Positions 5,350-8,157 of a stretch of DNA of 8,157 nucleotides are shown one piece after another. Below the pieces are notes generated by a model. That model made no database searches. It worked only from the letters and a program-made list of their open reading frames with translations, and was not told the DNA's origin. A program made the translations under genes and the position numbers. How positions within the stretch are numbered: position 1 is the first letter of the stretch; each line of letters starts with the position of its first letter. Source of the DNA: Bacteroidota bacterium (GTDB lineage: Bacteria; Bacteroidota; Bacteroidia; Flavobacteriales; Flavobacteriaceae); contig JAJRPL010000068.1 of the NCBI GenBank assembly GCA_024280815.1, positions 1 through 8,157 on the forward strand. Reading direction: 5' to 3'.

Positions 5350-6036
5350 ATGAAAAAACTTACTTATGATGAGAAAGATTTAGAAATACTTATTTTTATA
5401 AGCATATTTGGGAGAACTTACCCCGAAGTAATTGGTAAAACTTTTTATAAATCTGTCCAATCTGCAAGAAATAAATTATCATCTATGAAAAAAAAGAAAC
5501 TTCTAAAATATAAACTTACAGAGCGTGTAAAGCCTAAGTATGCCTTAGTTTTACCAAAGGGTGTTAGAGATTTATTAAAAGAATTAGGACATGAGCCTAA
5601 AATATATACAGGCTCTGTTAGTCAAATGAAACATCATATGATAGAGCAGATTACATATTTTCATTTATCAAAATTGGGAAAAGTACATAGAATATCTGTA
5701 TATCATCATTCTAAAAATTATTTTGCAATTCCAGATTTAATCCTATCCGCAAAAGTTATAAATATTGCCGTAGAAGTAGAAATGCATCAAAAGTCTAGCG
5801 ACTCTTATCGAAAATATGTAATCAGAGCCAAAAAAGATTTATTGGATCGAGAAGTTTATAATCGTATTTTATATGTGACATTAAATAAAAAAATTATGAT
5901 TTCTATTGCTAATATTATGCCAATTTGGGAATATCTTTTTTTTATTGATATTGACACACTTATAAAAAATATTAATTTAGATGAAAAAATAACCCCTTAC
6001 ACCCAAGAAGAATTAATAGCAATAAAAAACGCTTAA
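5350..6036 (+). CDS. replication-relaxation-like protein (winged helix plus PD-(D/E)xK-like domain)
   Basis: This 228-aa protein resembles the Replic_Relax/MobC-like family of plasmids and integrative elements. Residues 1-75 form a winged-helix HTH (DEKDLEILIFISIFGR, a recognition helix around SARNKLSSMKKKKLL, and the wing KYALVLPKGV). A His-containing helix follows (MKHHMIEQITYFHL, 93-106). The C-terminal domain has the PD-(D/E)xK-like pattern PDL (128-130) and VEVEMHQK (141-148, with E142, E144, K148), then a helix with YRKYVIRAKK. Family members act in plasmid replication initiation or mobilisation, possibly at the origin. Whether the nuclease-like centre cuts DNA is unknown. It starts 10 bases after the membrane gene, with AGGA at 5333-5336, and ends the transfer operon in a strong terminator, right beside the iteron origin. 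Confidence 0.7.
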   Translation: MKKLTYDEKDLEILIFISIFGRTYPEVIGKTFYKSVQSARNKLSSMKKKKLLKYKLTERVKPKYALVLPKGVRDLLKELGHEPKIYTGSVSQMKHHMIEQITYFHLSKLGKVHRISVYHHSKNYFAIPDLILSAKVINIAVEVEMHQKSSDSYRKYVIRAKKDLLDREVYNRILYVTLNKKIMISIANIMPIWEYLFFIDIDTLIKNINLDEKITPYTQEELIAIKNA

Positions 6037-6058
6037 AACCAAATATAAGCGTTTTTTT
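6024..6058 (+). terminator. intrinsic terminator of the transfer operon
   Basis: AAAAAACGCTTA (6024-6035) pairs perfectly with TAAGCGTTTTTT (6046-6057) around a 10-base loop, and the right arm runs into a 7-T tract. The stop codon of the preceding gene lies inside the stem and loop. The A-tract/T-tract symmetry means it could also terminate transcription arriving from the other side. Confidence 0.85.
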
Positions 6059-6239
6059 AGATTTTTGATGGGTTACTATGCCAAATCATTTTAAAAAAGG
6101 ATTTAGGCTAATTTTATGCTTTTAAATACTAATTTAAACAAGTCTTATTATGCTTTTAATCACTACTTCTTTTAATCATTGCTCTTTTTTGGGTTTTCCC
6201 ATTAAATCAAAAAAATTTGTATTTTGATGTTTGACGGAA
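6059..6239. other. gene-free A/T-rich stretch before the structured origin block
   Basis: No credible gene lies here on either strand. The only structure seen is short direct repetition: TATGCTTTTAA at 6115-6125 and 6149-6159, and CTTTTAATCA at 6153-6162 and 6169-6178. These could be degenerate protein-binding sites at the edge of the origin or chance in T-rich DNA. It is probably the upstream part of the replication or transfer origin region. Confidence 0.35.
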
Positions 6240-6290
6240 TGGTACGACGGCAAAGTCACGTTAGCAAAGCGTTGTGAGGTTGCAGTACCA
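6240..6290. other. GC-richer nested inverted repeat (candidate structured RNA, oriT or ssDNA origin)
   Basis: This block stands out from the A/T-rich surroundings. It folds as a nested stem: TGGTAC (6240-6245) with GTACCA (6285-6290), then GCAA (6250-6253) with TTGC (6280-6283), then TCAC (6256-6259) with GTGA (6274-6277), leaving a 14-base loop. GCAAAG occurs twice (6250 and 6264). Such a structure would suit a transfer-origin hairpin, a single-strand initiation site or a small RNA. No known nic-site consensus is recognised. Confidence 0.4.
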
Positions 6291-6338
6291 GGACTAGGTA
6301 TTTACAACTTTCAAAATCTTTTTTTAATTTTCTTTTTC

Positions 6339-6376
6339 TAATTATTAGTAGAACTCTATAGAGTTCCTAATAATTA
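6339..6376. repeat. large palindrome in the origin region
   Basis: The 16-bp perfect palindrome GAACTCTATAGAGTTC (6351-6366) is flanked by TAATTATTAG (6339-6348) and its exact complement CTAATAATTA (6367-6376). The only asymmetry is a two-base TA bulge at 6349-6350. This gives 18 paired positions per arm. It is a good candidate for a dimeric regulator site or a cruciform, next to T-rich DNA and upstream of the iterons. Confidence 0.7.
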
Positions 6377-6384
6377 AGACTAAC

Positions 6385-6408
6385 AGATATATCCTAAAGT
6401 ATATATCT
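6385..6408. repeat. inverted repeat just before the iterons
   Basis: AGATATAT (6385-6392) and ATATATCT (6401-6408) form a perfect 8-bp inverted repeat around CCTAAAGT. It ends four bases before the first iteron. It may be part of the easily melted segment of the origin or a binding site. Confidence 0.5.
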
Positions 6409-6412
6409 AATG

Positions 6413-6577
6413 AATATCCCTTTTTATACGTGATAATATCCCTTTTTATACGTGATAATATCCCTTTTTATACGTGATAATATCCCTTTTTATACGTGAT
6501 AATATCCCTTTTTACACATTACGCATCTTTTTTTATATATCCCTTTTTATTGTTACGATATCCCTTTTTATTGTGAT
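6413..6577 (+). repeat. iteron array of the replication origin (oriV)
   Basis: Four tandem 22-bp direct repeats with no spacers (6413-6434, 6435-6456, 6457-6478, 6479-6500) are identical: AATATCCCTTTTT followed by ATACGTGAT. A fifth (6501-6522) keeps the AATATCCCTTTTTA half and diverges after it. After about 14 bases of T-rich DNA come two further degenerate copies, 6537-6558 and 6557-6577, the latter ending in TTGTGAT. A 22-bp period is two helical turns, so Rep would bind on one face of the DNA. Placement directly before rep is the standard layout of iteron-controlled theta plasmids. No clear DnaA box is seen; TTTTACACA near 6510 is only a poor match. Confidence 0.9.
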
Positions 6578-6582
6578 ATAAT
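6574..6582 (+). promoter_or_regulatory. extended -10 promoter of rep
   Basis: TGA-TATAAT is embedded between the last degenerate iteron and the inverted iteron. Transcription would start around 6589, which is the first base of the inverted iteron. The last direct iteron covers the upstream side of the -10, so Rep bound to either side would block RNA polymerase. Confidence 0.75.
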
Positions 6583-6588
6583 TTTATT

Positions 6589-6610
6589 ATCACGTATAAA
6601 AAGGGATATA
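6589..6610 (-). promoter_or_regulatory. inverted iteron: likely Rep operator overlapping the rep ribosome binding site
   Basis: This stretch matches the reverse complement of the 22-bp iteron at 21 of 22 positions. With the degenerate direct copy at 6557-6577 it forms a large inverted repeat around the rep -10. In iteron plasmids such inverted copies are classic operators bound by Rep dimers for self-repression. The complement of the CCCTTTTT core (AAAAAGGGA, about 6598-6606) also serves as the Shine-Dalgarno sequence of rep, 10 bases before the ATG. Confidence 0.8.
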
Positions 6611-6615
6611 TAAAT

Positions 6616-7704
6616 ATGAAAAAACAAACTAATATTTATGATGTTTTATTTGAAGAAGATAGAAAACTTACTAAAGTTGAATATGCTAATTTAAGATGTA
6701 AACAAAATGATGGATTTATGAACGCTGATTTTTTTCGTAGAAACATATTCAATGCCACCTCACGTGGTAATCGTACTCATTATGTTAGACCAAAACTTAT
6801 TGGGGAATATAAAAATAATAAAAAAGTGTTTATCTCTCACTCGTTGCACCGAAGGCACGCAGATGTTTTATCTCTTATTTATTCTGATAATAATTTTGTT
6901 TCTAAACCTACTGAAAGTGGTAGCTTTAATATTCACTTATCTTTATATAGAATTGCTCAACTTATGGGATATAAACACCCTCACAAACGTACTAATGATG
7001 TTAAAAAATTTATAAATGATTTACGTTGGACGGATTTTATAATTAACAAAGAGGGAGTGGGTGAATATAGAGATACTATTTTAGGTGGTGCTTTTTTTGA
7101 TGAAAACAAAGACACTTTTATTATTAAAGTTGGGGGTATATCTGCAAAGATTTTAGCTCACACTACAGGTATTAGATTTTCACAAGATATAACGCATAGA
7201 ATTGTATCTATTCCTAATCATCTTCCTAAACTCAAAGCTCTTTTACGATTTATTTTATCCAATAAGCCTACTTCAAATGGTTATACTCTTTCTTTTTTGT
7301 ATTCTAAGTTTAACGTGGGTGTATGTGGCTCTCCTAGTGTTATTCGTAATGATAAATATTTATTTAGAAAAGAGCTTTTAGATAATTCTGAACTTCTTTT
7401 ATCTTTCAATATTGTTTATGTGCATGAGGAGAGGAAAATATATTATAAAGAACAATTACAAGATATTAGTTTTGAACTTTCCGTACCTCAAAGAAAAATT
7501 TTATCTGCTTTGGATGATGATAAAGTTTTTTCTTTTGAGGGTAAGATTATTTCTATAAATGATGTTAGTTACACTATTTCTTCTGTTACTTTTATTTCTG
7601 ATGATGTTGTTGATTTAGTTCTTATTAATAATGATACAAATGAGAGAAGAGGTTCTAAAGGTGTTTCTGTTGAGTTAGTAAAAAGGTATATTGGTATGTT
7701 TTGA
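6616..7704 (+). CDS. rep: plasmid replication initiator, TrfA/RepA-like winged-helix Rep
   Basis: A 362-aa protein directly downstream of the iterons. The segment about 40-92 (FRRNIFNATSRGNRTHYVRPKL, then VFISHSLHRRHADVLSLIY) resembles the start of the TrfA-type initiator fold, with its 'R-x-x-x-F' and 'L...D..v...l' signatures. Next comes a winged-helix-like domain (SFNIHLSLYRIAQLMGY, 103-119, through DVKKFINDLRWTDFII, 128-143). A second such region is likely around 185-250 (THRIVSIPNHLPKLKALLRFIL). Rep would bind the iterons, open the A/T-rich origin and recruit the host helicase. The C-terminal third (about 280-362) is less recognisable. The start is fixed by the ribosome binding site inside the inverted iteron. 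Codon third positions are visibly T-rich here, unlike the A-rich genes upstream of the origin. Confidence 0.85.
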   Translation: MKKQTNIYDVLFEEDRKLTKVEYANLRCKQNDGFMNADFFRRNIFNATSRGNRTHYVRPKLIGEYKNNKKVFISHSLHRRHADVLSLIYSDNNFVSKPTESGSFNIHLSLYRIAQLMGYKHPHKRTNDVKKFINDLRWTDFIINKEGVGEYRDTILGGAFFDENKDTFIIKVGGISAKILAHTTGIRFSQDITHRIVSIPNHLPKLKALLRFILSNKPTSNGYTLSFLYSKFNVGVCGSPSVIRNDKYLFRKELLDNSELLLSFNIVYVHEERKIYYKEQLQDISFELSVPQRKILSALDDDKVFSFEGKIISINDVSYTISSVTFISDDVVDLVLINNDTNERRGSKGVSVELVKRYIGMF

Positions 7705-7740
7705 CATACTCCCCATAGCTAAAGCAAGGGGTTTTACGCT
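7703..7740 (+). terminator. terminator-like hairpin after rep, resembling an IS200/IS605 right end
   Basis: CCCC (7711-7714) pairs with GGGG (7728-7731) over an inner GC/GC stem with loop TAAA and some mismatches, then TTTT. This could terminate rep. The whole arrangement, GACATACTCCCC then ...CTAAAG... then GGGGTTTTACGC, is very like the right-end hairpin found after tnpB in many IS200/IS605 elements, as I recall that family. No transposase gene is present. A solo end or captured terminator is possible. Confidence 0.45.
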
Positions 7741-7759
7741 AATTTTCGGTAAGCTGTAC

Positions 7760-7780
7760 GGTGTTAAAATTACACCTTTT
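7760..7780 (+). terminator. small hairpin with T-run
   Basis: GGTGT (7760-7764) pairs with ACACC (7772-7776) around a 7-base loop and is followed directly by TTTT. It is a short but plausible backup terminator between rep and the small gene that starts at 7805. Confidence 0.45.
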
Positions 7781-7804
7781 ACTTAATAGAATCAAAAGGA
7801 TTTA

Positions 7805-8031
7805 ATGATGCCAATACTTAAATTTATAAAGACAGAAAAAAACAAATATGAAGCTCTTTATTCAAACTTTGATGGGATAGGTTACTGTTCATTAGAAGAA
7901 TAAACAAATATGTCACCCTCTCCAAAAATCAAAAAAAGAAGTTTAATCTTTTAGAGGAAGATAAAGTAGATGTAATATCTTTGAGGATAAACAATAGAGA
8001 GGGTGCAAAACTCATTTATTGTATTTGTTGA
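7805..8031 (+). pseudogene. small hypothetical gene broken by a one-base frameshift
   Basis: The first frame gives 32 aa (MMPILKFIKTEKNKYEALYSNFDG..CSLEE) and stops at 7901-7903. The -1 frame then runs open to 8031 and encodes a coherent tail (NKYVTLSKNQKKKFNLL, then EEDKVDVISLRINNREGAKLI). Adding one A at about 7899-7903 (GAAGAA-TAAAC to GAAGAAATAAAC) joins them as ...CSLEEINKYVTLS..., giving a smooth ~75-aa protein. AAGGA at 7796-7800 supports the start; either tandem ATG (7805 or 7808) is possible. The family is not recognised. The break is either a real indel or a homopolymer sequencing error. Confidence 0.6.
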
Positions 8032-8102
8032 TCATACGACCATGTTTTTGATTTTGATTTTATTTTTGTCATTTCATTTCTTTTTTCTAATTTTGTACTC
8101 AT
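8016..8102 (-). CDS. 28-aa minus-strand small ORF
   Basis: On the minus strand a good ribosome binding site (AAAAAAGGATGAAAA then ATG) starts a 28-aa ORF, MSTKLEKRNEM and onward, ending in SYDQQIQ. It is Lys-rich, basic and soluble. It starts three bases after the stop of another minus-strand gene, so the two look like an operon. Its 3' end overlaps the end of the plus-strand broken gene by 16 bases, so the two are convergent. The function is unknown. Confidence 0.45.
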   Translation of the reverse strand: MSTKLEKRNEMTKIKSKSKTWSYDQQIQ

Positions 8103-8105
8103 TTT

Positions 8106-8157
8106 TCATCCTTTTTTAATTGATTCAAGTGCAAGCATTCTAAGCATAGATGAAACA
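8106..8157 (-). CDS. C-terminal tail of a minus-strand gene (partial)
   Basis: The minus strand is open from the window edge to TGA at 8108-8106 and encodes ..VSSMLRMLALESIKKG. This is too short to assign. It is credible because the amphipathic helix and the lysine-rich end look like a normal protein terminus, and the stop lies directly before the start of the next minus-strand ORF, whose ribosome binding site overlaps it. It marks the point where gene orientation changes. Confidence 0.45.
   Translation of the reverse strand, partial: VSSMLRMLALESIKKG

Noticed and set aside
6079..6126. 15-aa ORF (starts MPNHFKKG) in the intergenic region
   Set aside because: It has no ribosome binding site, is very short, and the surrounding A/T-rich DNA makes such ORFs common by chance.
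6240..6290. Integron attC site or Xer dif site
   Set aside because: The nested stem lacks the RYYYAAC/GTTRRRY core pair of attC and the two 11-bp XerC/D arms with a 6-8 bp centre, and no integrase or cassette gene is nearby.
6508..6520. Possible DnaA box (TTTTACACA)
   Set aside because: It differs from the TTATCCACA-type consensus at two positions and sits inside a degenerate iteron, so it is better explained as iteron drift.
6413..6522. Regular repeats that might be read as a CRISPR array
   Set aside because: The 22-bp units follow each other with no spacers and lie directly before a replication initiator gene, which is an iteron origin and not a CRISPR array.
6752..7015. 87-aa open frame inside rep
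   Set aside because: It is an out-of-frame shadow of rep. The hydrophobic Ile/Leu-rich translation is what T-rich DNA gives in a shifted frame.
1..8157. tRNA or rRNA genes
   Set aside because: No cloverleaf with a GTTCRANYC-type T-arm and CCA end, and no rRNA-like conserved segment, was seen on either strand.

Overview
The window reads as part of a low-GC plasmid (or plasmid-derived element), most likely from a Campylobacterota-type host (Sulfurimonas/Arcobacter/Campylobacter relatives). Three clues point there: the DNA is strongly A+T rich; the three clearest promoters are extended -10 boxes (TGN-TATAAT) without a recognisable -35; and the leader regions are rich in short A/T runs. The genus cannot be fixed from the sequence alone. 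Nearly all genes lie on the + strand.

Layout. (1) 1-1121: a small unknown gene and an ArdC-type antirestriction protein, closed by a hairpin. (2) 1186-2334: an operon behind an extended -10 promoter, with a minimal single-stranded DNA binding protein, two very small ORFs (29 and 55 aa) and a Fis-type HTH protein. (3) 2404-6058: a second operon with its own extended -10. It holds a VirD4/TraG-like coupling ATPase split by a one-base frame change, an orphan zinc-ribbon protein resembling topoisomerase C-terminal domains, a polytopic membrane protein interrupted by one in-frame TAA, and a winged-helix plus nuclease-like protein resembling the 'replication-relaxation' family. A strong intrinsic terminator follows. 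(4) 6059-6615: a 557-base gene-free origin region with a structured GC-richer block, a large palindrome, a hairpin, four exact 22-bp iterons, three degenerate ones, and one inverted iteron lying on the rep promoter and ribosome binding site. (5) 6616-7704: the replication initiator, resembling TrfA/RepA-type Rep proteins. (6) 7705-8157: a terminator-like end resembling an IS200/IS605 right end, a frameshifted small gene, and on the minus strand a 28-aa ORF and the tail of another gene.

How the parts fit. Rep with its iterons would run replication and copy control, with Rep probably repressing itself through the inverted iteron. ArdC and SSB are typical early-transfer genes that protect incoming single-stranded or unmodified DNA. 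The coupling ATPase, membrane protein, zinc ribbon and replication-relaxation protein form a DNA-transfer module. No relaxase is visible, so it must lie outside the window or be absent. The most unusual points are three disrupted reading frames in one window (coupling protein, membrane protein, 3' small gene) and a coupling ATPase with no membrane segment of its own next to a gene that could supply the anchor.
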